This document shows, piece by piece, positions 24,802 through 34,021 of a stretch of 64,000 bases of DNA. How positions within the stretch are numbered: position 1 is the first letter of the stretch; every line of letters starts with the position of its first letter. Origin of the DNA: CAYPAV01 sp964408805. GTDB lineage: Bacteria > Pseudomonadota > Alphaproteobacteria > UBA8366. The notes under the pieces were generated by a model. It saw nothing but the letters and a program-made list of their open reading frames with translations, did not search any database and had not been told where the DNA came from. The translations under genes were made by a program, and so were the position numbers. The DNA lies in the NCBI GenBank assembly GCA_964408805.1, contig CAYPAV010000012.1, forward strand, positions 1-64,000. The letters run 5' to 3'.

Positions 24802-26112
24802 TTGCTTGATCCCGCGACAACCGGCGTCATCGTGACGGCGCTTCTTTTCCTGATGCTCGCCGCCGGCGTCCATATTGGCGTGGCGCTCGGCCTCGGGGGC
24901 TTGCTTGGCATGTATCTCGCCATCGGCCCCGACGCGGCCCTGGGGCAGATCGCGACGATCCCCTTCAGCACCACAAATTCCTTCACCTTGGCGGTGATCC
25001 CGCTGTTCATCCTGATGGGTTCGCTGGCGACCCAGGCGGCGCTGACCACCGATCTCTATCATGCGGCCTATAATTGGCTGGGGCGTCTTCATGGCGGCTT
25101 GGCGATGGCGACGACGCTCGCCTCGGCCGCCTTCGGGGCGGCCTGCGGCTCGACCGTGGTGAACGCCGCCGTCTTCACCCGCATCGCGATGCCCGAGATG
25201 ACCCGATTTGGTTACGACAAGCGCCTCAGCGCCGGCTGCATCGCGGCCTCGGGCACCCTCGCCTCGCTGATCCCGCCGAGCATCCTGATGATCGTCTATG
25301 CCGTGATCACCGACCAGTCGGTCGGGCGGCTGCTGATCGCGGGTTTTCTTCCGGGATTGCTGTCGGCCGCCATCTACATGATCGGCATCTATGTCCGGGT
25401 CCGGCGCAATCCGGCCCTCGCTCCCATTCCCGACATCCAAATCTCCTGGTCGGAGCGGTTTCGCTCGCTCTATGGCGTCTGGGGCGTCGTGTTTCTTTTC
25501 ACGCTGGTGATCGGCGGCATTTATGGCGGACTCTTCACGCCGACCTATGCCGGTGCCGTCGGCGCCTTCGGCGCCTTCGTGATCGTCATCGCCAAGCGAC
25601 GCTTCGACAAACGGACGATCCTCGAGACTTTCAAGGACGCCGGCGTGACGACCTCGGTCATCTTCATCATCGTCATCGGCGGCATCCTGTTCGCCCGCTT
25701 CCTGACCTATACCGGGCTGGTGGTCAACGTCTCCGACTTCCTTCTGGCGCTCGAATTGCCGAAGTATCTCTACCTCCTCAGCTTCGCAATCATTTACATC
25801 ATCCTCGGCATGCTGATCGACCCGATCGCGATCATGGTGATGACGCTGCCGGTGATGTTCCCGGTGATGGTGGGGGCCGGCTTCGATCCGACCTGGCTCG
25901 GCGTCATCTCGATCAAACTGGCGGAGATCTCGTTGATCACGCCGCCCGTCGGTCTCAACGTCTATGTGGTGCGAAGTTCGTCGCCAGTGCCGCTCTCGCT
26001 GGAAGACGTCTTTGCCGGCGTCTTCCCGTTCCTGCTGCTCGACTTCCTGACCCTCGGTCTCCTGATCGCCTTCCCCGAGATCGTCCTGGTGCTCCCCAAC
26101 CTCATGTCGTAG
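24802..26112 (+). CDS. TRAP transporter large permease, DctM family
   Basis: 436 residues with about 12 membrane segments. It carries the DctM hallmarks: I-G-V-A-L-G-L near residue 25, F-G-A-A-C-G-S-T-V-V-N-A, S-L-I-P-P-S-I, and L-I-T-P-P-V-G-L-N near the end. The start is TTG at 24802, 14 bases after dctQ; this N-terminus matches the family length, whereas later ATG/GTG codons would cut the first helix. A perfect inverted repeat overlaps its stop codon. Confidence 0.9.
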   Translation: MLDPATTGVIVTALLFLMLAAGVHIGVALGLGGLLGMYLAIGPDAALGQIATIPFSTTNSFTLAVIPLFILMGSLATQAALTTDLYHAAYNWLGRLHGGLAMATTLASAAFGAACGSTVVNAAVFTRIAMPEMTRFGYDKRLSAGCIAASGTLASLIPPSILMIVYAVITDQSVGRLLIAGFLPGLLSAAIYMIGIYVRVRRNPALAPIPDIQISWSERFRSLYGVWGVVFLFTLVIGGIYGGLFTPTYAGAVGAFGAFVIVIAKRRFDKRTILETFKDAGVTTSVIFIIVIGGILFARFLTYTGLVVNVSDFLLALELPKYLYLLSFAIIYIILGMLIDPIAIMVMTLPVMFPVMVGAGFDPTWLGVISIKLAEISLITPPVGLNVYVVRSSSPVPLSLEDVFAGVFPFLLLDFLTLGLLIAFPEIVLVLPNLMS

Positions 26113-26129
26113 CGCGCTTTGGCGCGCTA
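26110..26129 (+). terminator. inverted repeat overlapping the dctM stop codon
   Basis: TAGCGCGC, loop TTTG, GCGCGCTA: a perfect 8-bp stem that includes the TAG stop itself. No long T-run follows, so it may be a weak terminator or a 3'-end stabiliser. Confidence 0.45.
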
Positions 26130-26186
26130 TATGCGCTAGACTTCTTGGCACGTTCGACTTGTTCGCAACGGGAGAAGCCATTGGCG

Positions 26187-27968
26187 ATGAGCACGGGAGA
26201 GGACCCGCATGGCAATCTTTGGACCCGCGGGGTCTTGTGCGGTATCGGCACGCTTCAGGGAATGGCCCTCCATGTCCTGACCCTGGACCAGTGGCAGGAG
26301 ATGAATGATCCGGCAAACCTGCTTGCAATTCGCATTTTCCTCTGGGCGGCACCGATCCTGGCCGTGCTGCTGATCCGGCGCACCGACTGGATTCGGGATA
26401 TTGTATTCGCTCTCGTCGTTGGTCTGGTCGCGGCACTCGTCTATAAGATTTCGCTCGAATATGTCGGTCTCGCCTATGGGAAGTCCGGCTGGCCCAGAGG
26501 GGCTTCGAGCTTCGTCGTCGCTTTCGGCATCAGCTTTCTGGTGATCCTGGTCGTTCCGATCGCCTTCTACCAGGCGGCTCGAGAAGAGCGCCGCTTTGCT
26601 TTTCCCTACCCGCAACTTTTTCTGAACGCCTGGACCAATAAGCTCATCGTCCTCGTGGCGATTTTCTTTCTCGGCGTCAACTGGCTCGTGCTGGCCCTCT
26701 GGGCGGGTCTCTTCAAGCTGATCGGCGTCGGGTTCTTCGCCGACATTTTCTTCGAATCCTGGTTCATGTCGATTTTCTCCGGGGGCGCGTTCGGCCTGGG
26801 AGTCGCCCTGTCGCGCGAAAGACAGGGAACAATTCAAGCCTTGCTGAAACTGATCCTGACGCTCTTCCGCGTCCTCTCCCCGATCCTGGCCGGCGTTATC
26901 CTGCTGTTCCTGGCGGCGTTGCCGGTGACCGGGCTCGACGTGCTGTGGGAGACCAAATCCGCCTCGCGAATTCTTCTCTCCGCCCTGTTTCTCATGATCA
27001 TCTTCGAAAACGCGGTCATACAATCCGCGGGCGCGGAGAATTCATTCTCGAAGCTGGCGAACCTGTTCGTCATGGCGGCGAACTGCGCCATGCTCGTGCT
27101 CGCCTTGCTCGCACTCTGGGGAATTCATCTCCGCGTCGATCAATATGGCTGGACCCCCGCCCGCCTTTACATGGCGGTACTGGCCGCAGTTGGGCTTGGT
27201 TATGCCGTGACCTATGCGGGTGCCGTCATCGTCAAGCGCAAGGCCTGGATCGACGGCGTCATCTGGTTCAATCCTATCCTTGCCCTCGGCGTTTTGGCGA
27301 TCGCCGTCCTGATCCATTTGCCACCGTTCGAACCCCATGCTGTCAGTGCAAACGACCAATTGGCCCGATTGCGGGACGGCGAAATTCCCGCAGCGCGTTT
27401 CGATTTCGCGTATCTGAAGTTCAAGCTGGGCAATGCCGGAACACGGGCGCTGACGGAAATGGCCAATGACCCGGCGCTGATGGCGCGGTCCGGCGTCGCC
27501 GAGGGACGCAACGCGGCGAACAAGGCCGAATACTACCGGAGGGGCGAACGATCCGGTCCTAGCGTCGCATTTTCCGACACCGAATTGCGGAACGTGACCG
27601 CTTACATGGAAATCTTTCCGGCTAGATCGGCCCCGTCCGCCGCCGCCATCAAGACTTGGGTGAATCTCGCGCGTTGGGAGTTTCGATATTGCCGGAAAAC
27701 CACGGCGCCCAGATGCGCGATCATCATTGCCGACCTGAACGGCGACGGGCTGAAGGATGCCGCCTTGCTGCCTATGTCGCTCGCATTGAAAACGCTCCTT
27801 CAACGAGCGGACGGCACCTGGGAAGCGGGCCCGACCCTCCAGGCAAATAAGCGTCCAAAAGAAAGGATATCGCGGGCGGATTTGATCGCGGCGATCCGGC
27901 GGGGCGAGGTTCGGCTCGTCCCTCGCGAAATGCAGGATCTGATGATTGGCGAGGTCCGCTTTAGGTAA
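26187..27968 (+). CDS. DUF4153 membrane protein
   Basis: 593 residues. About ten membrane segments lie in the first 390, with the DUF4153-type blocks L-F-L-N-A-W-T-N-K-L, F-G-L-G-V-A-L-S-R-E-R and R-V-D-Q-Y-G-W-T-P-A-R. A soluble C-terminal region of ~200 residues follows, with no helices spanning the membrane, beginning with the S-A-N-D-Q-L-A-R-L segment. I-A-D-L-N-G-D-G-L-K-D-A near residue 515 resembles a calcium-binding loop. The start at 26187 follows GGGAGAAG. The function is unknown; it is downstream of the TRAP operon but separated from it by an inverted repeat. Confidence 0.8.
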   Translation: MSTGEDPHGNLWTRGVLCGIGTLQGMALHVLTLDQWQEMNDPANLLAIRIFLWAAPILAVLLIRRTDWIRDIVFALVVGLVAALVYKISLEYVGLAYGKSGWPRGASSFVVAFGISFLVILVVPIAFYQAAREERRFAFPYPQLFLNAWTNKLIVLVAIFFLGVNWLVLALWAGLFKLIGVGFFADIFFESWFMSIFSGGAFGLGVALSRERQGTIQALLKLILTLFRVLSPILAGVILLFLAALPVTGLDVLWETKSASRILLSALFLMIIFENAVIQSAGAENSFSKLANLFVMAANCAMLVLALLALWGIHLRVDQYGWTPARLYMAVLAAVGLGYAVTYAGAVIVKRKAWIDGVIWFNPILALGVLAIAVLIHLPPFEPHAVSANDQLARLRDGEIPAARFDFAYLKFKLGNAGTRALTEMANDPALMARSGVAEGRNAANKAEYYRRGERSGPSVAFSDTELRNVTAYMEIFPARSAPSAAAIKTWVNLARWEFRYCRKTTAPRCAIIIADLNGDGLKDAALLPMSLALKTLLQRADGTWEAGPTLQANKRPKERISRADLIAAIRRGEVRLVPREMQDLMIGEVRFR

Positions 27969-27989
27969 CGCGCCTGTCGGGTGATACAA

Positions 27990-30158
27990 TTAGGCGCAAG
28001 TATCCGCGATCCGCCGTTCAATCCAGCCCAGTGCCGCCAGCGCCTCCGCCGTCTCCGGCAGCTCGTCGAAGACCGGGATGCCGGCGTTGAGCGCGCGCTG
28101 GCGATAGTCCCGCTTGTTCGCGTCGATCTCGGCCGAGCCGTCGGAGCGAAGCGCCATCGCGAAATGCGCCTGGCCCGGATAGGCCTTGCCCACCCGAACC
28201 GCCGCCTGGAAGAGATTGTCGATCGGATCGACGTCGCCCCGCCCCACGAAGGCGGCGAGGTTGAGGTGCATCACGACCGCATCGGGGGCCGCCGTCTCGT
28301 AGATGATATCGAGGATCTCGTTGGCGACGCGGCCTTCCTCGCGCTGCAAGGTGCCGACCGGCGTGTCGACCGGATTGGCGACGCTGGTGCCGGGCGGCAA
28401 TTGCATGGCCTCCAGCCTTTCGCGGGTTTCCGCCGGAAAGGGTGCTATCTCCAAACCGCGCTCGGCGAAAAAATCGGTCGCCAGCACGCTGGTCCCGCCG
28501 CCATTGCCGAAGAGGACCACCCGTTTGGTCGGCCTCTCGGGCCGGAGCGGCAGGTTCTGCAAGGCCAGGAGCGCATTGATGAAGGCATCGACGGTGTCGA
28601 CCATGACGGCGGGCGTCTGTGAGGTCAGAGCCCGCCAGGCCCGCATATTGTCCGCCAAGGCGCCGGTATGCGAGGCCGCCGCCATTCGCCCGAGATCGGA
28701 GCGTCCGCCTTTCAGGATCACGATGGGCTTGGACGCGCTGCGAAGCAACTCGAAGAACCGCCGCCCATCGCCGATATCCTCCAGATAGAGCCCGATGACC
28801 CGGGTCAGGGGATCCGCGAGATAGAATTCGACCAGATCGGCCGGCCCGATATCGGCGCAATTACCCACCGTGACGAAGCCGCTGAAGCGGAGGCCGCGAA
28901 GCTGGCCCCGCTTGATGATGTCGGTGCCGAGCCCGCCACTTTGCGTCAGCACACCGACCGATCCCACTTCCCGAGGGGCGCCGACGGGAAAAGTGACGCC
29001 CCCCCGTGGCGAATAGAGGCCAAGGCAATTCGGGCCGATAACGCGGACACCGGCGGCATGGGCCTGGGTCACGAGATCGGCTTCGAGTTCCACGCCCTCG
29101 GCCACCTCGCGAAAACCGCTGGAGATGACCTGCGCGAATTTCAAATTTCCGGCGGCGGCCCCGATCATGCCGGGAATCCGATCCGCCCGCGTCGCCACAT
29201 AGGCATAATCGATGGGTTTCGGAGTCTCCCCAAGACTGGGATAGGCGGGAAGCCCCTCGACCTCGTCGGCCTTGGGATGAATCGGATATATTTCACCAGG
29301 ATAGCCGAAATCCTTCATCCGTCGGATGAAGGTATTGGCAATGATGCTGCTGGTCGTCGAGGCCCCGACGACGGCGATCGTCTCCGGCTCGAAGAGCGGC
29401 TTGAAGCGCTCGGTCGGCGAGAGACCGTCGGGTGGAGCCTCGGTCGCGGCCCGGCCGCTCTCCAGCGCCAATATGACGCGGGCATCGACGGCAACCGCAC
29501 CCGTTGCCGAGACGATCAGCGGGTTGATGTCGAGCTCGGCGATCTCACCCGCGTGGCGCATCAGCAAGCCATCCGACCCGCCGACTTTCACCAGAACATC
29601 GATCAACGCGTCCAGCGAGACCCCCGCCTCGCCGCGGGCACCTTTCAGGAGCGCCTTGCCGCGAAGCTCGTCCAGCATGGCGGCGGCATCTCCGGCACCG
29701 ATCGGACAGAGACGAAAGGCAACGTCCTCCAGGACCTCGACGAAGACACCGCCGAGCCCGACCATGATCATCGGCCCGAATTGCGGGTCATGCAGCCCGC
29801 CGACGACGACCTCGCGACCGGCCGGCGAAATTTCCTCGACGAGATACCCCTCGACATTCGCCGAGGCAATCCCCGGAAGGGCAGCCATCTCGCGAATGGC
29901 ATCCGCCGCCGCGCGCGCATCGGCGAGGCCGAGGCGAACCCCGCCGGCATCGCTTTTGTGTAGGATCTCGGACGAGACGACCTTGAGCGCCAGGGGCGGC
30001 GTCAGGCCGGCCACCGCTTCCTCGGCCGCATCCGCGCTCTCGACGACAAGCCCGCGCGGAACGGCAACGCCGAATTCCGCGAGCAGCGCCTTCCCTTCCG
30101 CCTCCCTCAGGTTGGCGCGGCCGGCGGTACGCGCCGCCGCCAAATCGATCCTGCTCAT
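27990..30158 (-). CDS. ADP-forming acyl-CoA synthetase, single-chain, ATP-grasp first
   Basis: 722 residues. The N-terminal ATP-grasp domain (about 10-225, with L-A-L-K-V-V-S-S-E-I-L-H-K-S-D-A-G-G-V) precedes the CoA-binding Rossmann domain (about 240-340, V-V-G-A-S-T) and the flavodoxin-like succinyl-CoA-ligase domains (to about 700, with S-H-T-G-A-L-A). This order is swapped relative to the common Pat/ACS arrangement. The family makes an acyl-CoA from the acid, ATP and CoA, or the reverse, through a phosphohistidine. The start is 4 bases after the carboxyltransferase stop, so the two form one operon opposite the IclR gene. Confidence 0.88.
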   Translation of the reverse strand: MSRIDLAAARTAGRANLREAEGKALLAEFGVAVPRGLVVESADAAEEAVAGLTPPLALKVVSSEILHKSDAGGVRLGLADARAAADAIREMAALPGIASANVEGYLVEEISPAGREVVVGGLHDPQFGPMIMVGLGGVFVEVLEDVAFRLCPIGAGDAAAMLDELRGKALLKGARGEAGVSLDALIDVLVKVGGSDGLLMRHAGEIAELDINPLIVSATGAVAVDARVILALESGRAATEAPPDGLSPTERFKPLFEPETIAVVGASTTSSIIANTFIRRMKDFGYPGEIYPIHPKADEVEGLPAYPSLGETPKPIDYAYVATRADRIPGMIGAAAGNLKFAQVISSGFREVAEGVELEADLVTQAHAAGVRVIGPNCLGLYSPRGGVTFPVGAPREVGSVGVLTQSGGLGTDIIKRGQLRGLRFSGFVTVGNCADIGPADLVEFYLADPLTRVIGLYLEDIGDGRRFFELLRSASKPIVILKGGRSDLGRMAAASHTGALADNMRAWRALTSQTPAVMVDTVDAFINALLALQNLPLRPERPTKRVVLFGNGGGTSVLATDFFAERGLEIAPFPAETRERLEAMQLPPGTSVANPVDTPVGTLQREEGRVANEILDIIYETAAPDAVVMHLNLAAFVGRGDVDPIDNLFQAAVRVGKAYPGQAHFAMALRSDGSAEIDANKRDYRQRALNAGIPVFDELPETAEALAALGWIERRIADTCA

Positions 30159-30162
30159 CGGC

Positions 30163-31698
30163 TCAGTAACTCGTCGGCCAGGTTTGCATCAAATGCTCGC
30201 CGATCCCGCCATTCTTGCGGAGGCGATAGACGTCCAGCATGCGGATGAGATAGTCCCGGGTTTCCTGTGGTTTGATAATGTTCTGCACCGAAAAGATCGT
30301 CGCCATGTCCCAGACCGCGGCATCCTTCTGGATATCCTCGACGGCCTCTTCGTAGCCCTCTTCGCCGATATCGACGTTGTGGACGATGTTGGTCGCGAAA
30401 CGGGGGTCCATGAAGCTGATCTCGGCGGTCGGCCAGGCGATCATCTCGTCATTGTGCCGCCCGCCGCCCATCGCGACATAGGCCCGGCCATAAGCCTTTC
30501 GGACGATCACGGTGATGCTGGGCACGGTGACGAGACAGGACGCGTTCATGAAATTCATGATCCAGCCGGGGGCCCCTTTCCGTTCCGCCTCGGTCCCGAC
30601 GACGAAACCGGGCGTATCCATCAAGCGAACGATCGGGATGTTGAAGGAATCGCACATCACCTGGAAATCGATGATCTTGCGGCAAGCCTCGGCCGACAAG
30701 GCACCGCCGCCGGCAATGGGATTGTTGGCGACGATGCCGACACTCTTGCCGTCGAGGCGCGCCAGCCCCACCGTCGCCGCCCGCCCGAAGCGGGGCTTGA
30801 ACTCGAAATAGCTCCCCTGGTCGACGATGATCTCGACGATCTTACGCATGTCGTACACCTGGGCTTGGCGCTCGGGTAGGATATCGAGAATGCCGTCCTG
30901 CTCCTGGCCCGCGTCATTGGCCGCGGGATATTCCGGCGGCAACACCGTGTTGTTGGCCGGCAGGTAGCCGAGGAACCGGCTGAGTTCCGCCATCGCCTCC
31001 TCGTCGGTGTCGACGAAACGGTCGATCAGCCCGGTCTGGTCGGCATGAAGGCGCCAACCGCCGAGTTCCTCCAGATCGACCTGCTCGCCGATCGCCATCG
31101 AGACCAGACGCGGGCTCGAGACCGACATGATCGAGCCCTTTTTCATCACCGCGAAATCCGAGCAGCAACAGAGCCAGGCCGAGGACCCGAAGGCCGTATC
31201 GAGCGCGGCCGCAGCCCAGGGGGTCTCCCGCATCCGTCTGAATTGCGTGGTGTCGTTGCCGAGCAGACTGCCCATGCCGCGCGAACCCATGGCATCGGGC
31301 AGGCGAGCCCCCGTCGACTCGCCGACATGGACGAAGGGAAAGCCCTTCTCCGTCGCGACCCGGCGCGCATGGCCCATCTTCTTCGAGTTGGTGGCGCTGG
31401 TCGAGGCACCCTTGGTGGTGAAATCGTTGACGCAAAGTCCGATGTCCCGGCCGTCGACCTTCGCGAAACCGACGATCTTGCCGTCACGCGGCGTCTTCGG
31501 TTCGTCCGCCTTGTAGATACCGGAGGCACCGAGGAGCCCCGTCTCGATAAAACTTCCCTCGTCGACCAGGGCTTCCATCCGTTCCCAGGCGTTCAGCGTC
31601 CCGCGCTCGTTCCGCCGGGCAAGCTTCTCCGGACCGCCCATGGCGGCGGCGCGGGCACGCCGCTCGTCGAGTTCCTTCAGCAGGGCTTCATGGGCCAT
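30163..31698 (-). CDS. acyl-CoA carboxylase carboxyltransferase subunit (propionyl/methylmalonyl-CoA type)
   Basis: 511 residues of the biotin-dependent carboxyltransferase family. The N-terminal crotonase-like half contains V-G-E-S-T-G-A-R-L-P. The C-terminal half has G-I-V-A-N-N-P-I-A-G-G-G-A-L, D-T-P-G-F-V-V-G-T-E-A-E and an A-Y-G-R-A-Y-V-A-M-G-G acyl-CoA site. AAGGAAGGAAT precedes the start. No biotin carboxylase or biotinyl domain is encoded nearby, so it must borrow them from elsewhere or act as a decarboxylase-type homologue. It is the first gene of the operon with the acyl-CoA synthetase, divergent from IclR. Confidence 0.88.
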   Translation of the reverse strand: MAHEALLKELDERRARAAAMGGPEKLARRNERGTLNAWERMEALVDEGSFIETGLLGASGIYKADEPKTPRDGKIVGFAKVDGRDIGLCVNDFTTKGASTSATNSKKMGHARRVATEKGFPFVHVGESTGARLPDAMGSRGMGSLLGNDTTQFRRMRETPWAAAALDTAFGSSAWLCCCSDFAVMKKGSIMSVSSPRLVSMAIGEQVDLEELGGWRLHADQTGLIDRFVDTDEEAMAELSRFLGYLPANNTVLPPEYPAANDAGQEQDGILDILPERQAQVYDMRKIVEIIVDQGSYFEFKPRFGRAATVGLARLDGKSVGIVANNPIAGGGALSAEACRKIIDFQVMCDSFNIPIVRLMDTPGFVVGTEAERKGAPGWIMNFMNASCLVTVPSITVIVRKAYGRAYVAMGGGRHNDEMIAWPTAEISFMDPRFATNIVHNVDIGEEGYEEAVEDIQKDAAVWDMATIFSVQNIIKPQETRDYLIRMLDVYRLRKNGGIGEHLMQTWPTSY

Positions 31699-31747
31699 CG
31701 CACAATTCCTTCCTTGGCAAAGAGCATCGGTTCGCCGACACGATTGA

Positions 31748-31789
31748 TGCCATATTTACAATACTGTTTTAATTATGGCAACATATGCC
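31748..31789. promoter_or_regulatory. candidate IclR-type operator
   Basis: TGCCATA at 31748 and its exact complement TATGGCA at 31774 form an inverted repeat with a 19-base A/T-rich spacer. A third half-site, TATGCC, follows at 31784. It lies in the 135-base gap between the divergent carboxyltransferase and IclR genes, where an autoregulating IclR protein would bind. Confidence 0.4.
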
Positions 31790-31833
31790 GGACGCGATCA
31801 ATGCTTCCGATTGACCCAAAGTTAGGTGACAAG

Positions 31834-32502
31834 ATGGCGACGCGAACTTCCGGTACCGTGGCCAAGGCGCTGGACCTCCTCGACCGCATCGTCGAGCGCG
31901 AGGACGAGTGCACGGTGACCGAGCTCGCCGGCGCTACGGGAATTCATAAGAGCACCGTGGTCCGCCTCTGCGCCACCTTGGCAGGAAGGGGTTATCTCGG
32001 CCGGGGGCCGCGAGGCGGTTTCCGGCTGGGGGCCCGGGTGGCGGACCTCGCCCGGGTGTATCGCGGTCAGTTCGATCTTGAGGATATCGTGCGCCCGACT
32101 TTGGCGGGGCTCCGCGACGCCACCGAGGAAAGCGCCTCCTTCTATCGGATCGACGGAGACGCCCGTATCTGCCTGTTTCGCGAGGATTCCAATCACAGCA
32201 TCCGACATCACGTCGACGAAGGGACCCGACTGCCGCTTCGCGACGGCGTCGTCGGCCGGGTCCTCCTCGCCTTCTCCGGTGCCAGAGGAATGGAATACGA
32301 GGCGATCCGCGAGGCCGGCTATCTCGACGACGAAGGCCGCGAACCCGATACCGCCTCGCTCGCGGCACCGGTGATCGGCACGGACGGCGCCCTCGCCGGC
32401 GCCATCGTCGTTTCCGGCCCCGCAACGCGATTTACATCATCACGGCGACGGAAGGCGAGAGAAGAAATAATAAAAACCTGCAATGATATAAATATATATT
32501 AA
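31834..32502 (+). CDS. IclR-family transcriptional regulator
   Basis: 222 residues. An N-terminal winged helix-turn-helix (about 8-65, with C-T-V-T-E-L-A-G-A-T-G-I-H-K-S-T-V-V-R) is followed by the IclR effector-binding GAF-like domain (V-G-R-V-L-L-A-F, A-A-P-V-I-G). The start at 31834 follows AGGTGAC; an ATG at 31801 is possible. It is slightly shorter than usual, and the last codons run into an A/T-rich island. It probably controls the divergent carboxyltransferase-synthetase operon in response to a small acid or its CoA ester. Confidence 0.88.
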   Translation: MATRTSGTVAKALDLLDRIVEREDECTVTELAGATGIHKSTVVRLCATLAGRGYLGRGPRGGFRLGARVADLARVYRGQFDLEDIVRPTLAGLRDATEESASFYRIDGDARICLFREDSNHSIRHHVDEGTRLPLRDGVVGRVLLAFSGARGMEYEAIREAGYLDDEGREPDTASLAAPVIGTDGALAGAIVVSGPATRFTSSRRRKAREEIIKTCNDINIY

Positions 32503-32610
32503 ACTATATTTATATACTTCATATATATTATATAAATATTATAAATAAATGATTAATTTATTTAAACATTATCACCCTTTTATTTAAGAGCACGTAATTC
32601 CACTCATTGT
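32460..32610. other. A/T-rich island
   Basis: About 150 bases, nearly all A and T with many TATA/ATTA tracts, spanning the last codons of the IclR gene and the upstream region of the aminotransferase. This is far below the GC of the surroundings. It may serve as an UP-element-rich promoter, a site for nucleoid proteins, or a scar of foreign DNA. No gene is seen in it. Confidence 0.6.
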
Positions 32611-32681
32611 CCTCGTTTCCGGTGACCCGATGGTTTAGCATTTCCGAACAAGCGACGACGTTAACAACGGGCAGGCTTGAG

Positions 32682-33998
32682 ATGAGCGAAAAATCAGCGG
32701 ACTTATTCGAACGCGCGGTTGATATTCTGGCCGGCGGCATCTCCCATGAGAGCCGCTTCAAGGCGCCGTACCCGAAATACGTGGACCATGCGAAGGGATC
32801 CCGCAAATGGGAAGTCGACGGCACCGAATATGTCGACTACGCGATGGGCAGCGCCTCGCTGCTGCTTGGCCACGCCCATCCGGATGTGGTCGGCGCGTTG
32901 ACGGAGCAGGCGGCAAAGGGCAGCTTTTTCGCCGACTGCCATCCCCTCGAGATCGAATGGGCGGGACTGATCCAAGAGCTCATCCCTTCCGCCGAGCGGG
33001 TTCGTTTCGTCGGTTCCGGGACGGAAGCCACCATGCTGGCGATCCGGATCGCGCGGGCCTATTCCGGCAAGGATAGGATCCTTAGGTTCGAGGGGCACTA
33101 TCACGGCTGGCATGAATTCGTCGATCTCGGTATGAAGGCGCCTTACGACGAACCATCGTCGCTCGGCATCCTGCCGGGCAGCGTCTCCGCCGTCACCGTG
33201 GTGCCGCCGGACCCGAACCGGGTCGCCGAGACGCTACGGAAAGACCCCGATATCGGCACCATCATCTGCGAGGTGTCGGGCGCCAATTACGGCTGCGTGC
33301 CCCTGCCGGACGGCTTCCTCGCCGAGTTGCGCCGGCTCGCCGACGAACATCAGGCGGTGCTCGTCTTCGACGAGGTGATAACAGGTTTCCGCTGGAGCCC
33401 CGGCGGCCGGCAGGCCCGCGACGGGGTCATCCCGGATCTGACCTCGATGGCGAAGATCGTGACCGGCGGCATGCCGGGCGGCGCCGTCGGCGGCCGCGAG
33501 GAGATCATGCGGCTCCTGGATCCAACGCAGGAGTTTCGCGGTCACACACCAGGCGTCACCCATAAGGGCACCTTCAACGGCAGTCCGCTGGTCGCGGCGA
33601 GCGGGGTGGCGGCGCTACGTCAGGTCAAGACCGGCGAGCCAACCCGCCTGGCGGATGCGGCGGCCGAGCGTCTCCGGACCGGCATGCGCCAGATCATCGA
33701 ACAGCATCAGGTCGCGGGCGCCGTCTATGGCGAGGCCTCGACCTTTCACGTCTATCTGGGCGAGGGCGCGGAGGATGGGTCTGTCGCCGGCATGGGGGCG
33801 GCGGAAATTCGCGGCATCCCAAAAGAGGTCATCGGCGCGATGCAGGGCGGTCTCCGCCGCCGGGGCGTCGATCTGATGTCGAATATGAGCGGTGTTACGT
33901 CGATGGCGCATACGGACGCGGATGTCGACGAGACCTTGAACGCCTTCGAGGAAACGATCCAGGAGATGGTGGCGGGGGGGCTTACCGGCGGCGCCTGA
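32682..33998 (+). CDS. class III aminotransferase, glutamate-1-semialdehyde 2,1-aminomutase-like
   Basis: 438 residues of the PLP fold-type I aminotransferase family. Visible features are the G-S-G-T-E-A phosphate loop (about 111-116), H-Y-H-G-W-H, Asp230 in V-F-D-E-V-I-T-G-F-R and Lys258 in M-A-K-I-V-T-G-G-M-P-G-G, which forms the PLP Schiff base. The G-G-A-V-G-G-R ending of the lysine block is typical of HemL-like proteins. Catabolic paralogues are common, and the lack of other heme genes here argues against a heme role. The start at 32682 has a modest GCAGGCTTGAG site; the frame opens further upstream without one. Confidence 0.88.
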   Translation: MSEKSADLFERAVDILAGGISHESRFKAPYPKYVDHAKGSRKWEVDGTEYVDYAMGSASLLLGHAHPDVVGALTEQAAKGSFFADCHPLEIEWAGLIQELIPSAERVRFVGSGTEATMLAIRIARAYSGKDRILRFEGHYHGWHEFVDLGMKAPYDEPSSLGILPGSVSAVTVVPPDPNRVAETLRKDPDIGTIICEVSGANYGCVPLPDGFLAELRRLADEHQAVLVFDEVITGFRWSPGGRQARDGVIPDLTSMAKIVTGGMPGGAVGGREEIMRLLDPTQEFRGHTPGVTHKGTFNGSPLVAASGVAALRQVKTGEPTRLADAAAERLRTGMRQIIEQHQVAGAVYGEASTFHVYLGEGAEDGSVAGMGAAEIRGIPKEVIGAMQGGLRRRGVDLMSNMSGVTSMAHTDADVDETLNAFEETIQEMVAGGLTGGA

Positions 33999-34021
33999 CA
34001 GGGTGCGACAAGGCCGTCGGT

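Noticed and set aside
24619..26436. 605-codon antisense open frame
   Set aside because: Mirror of the dctM gene with low-complexity charged composition; no start signal.
32682..33998. hemL assignment
   Set aside because: The GSA-aminomutase-like sequence stands in a catabolic setting without other heme genes; paralogues with other substrates are common.
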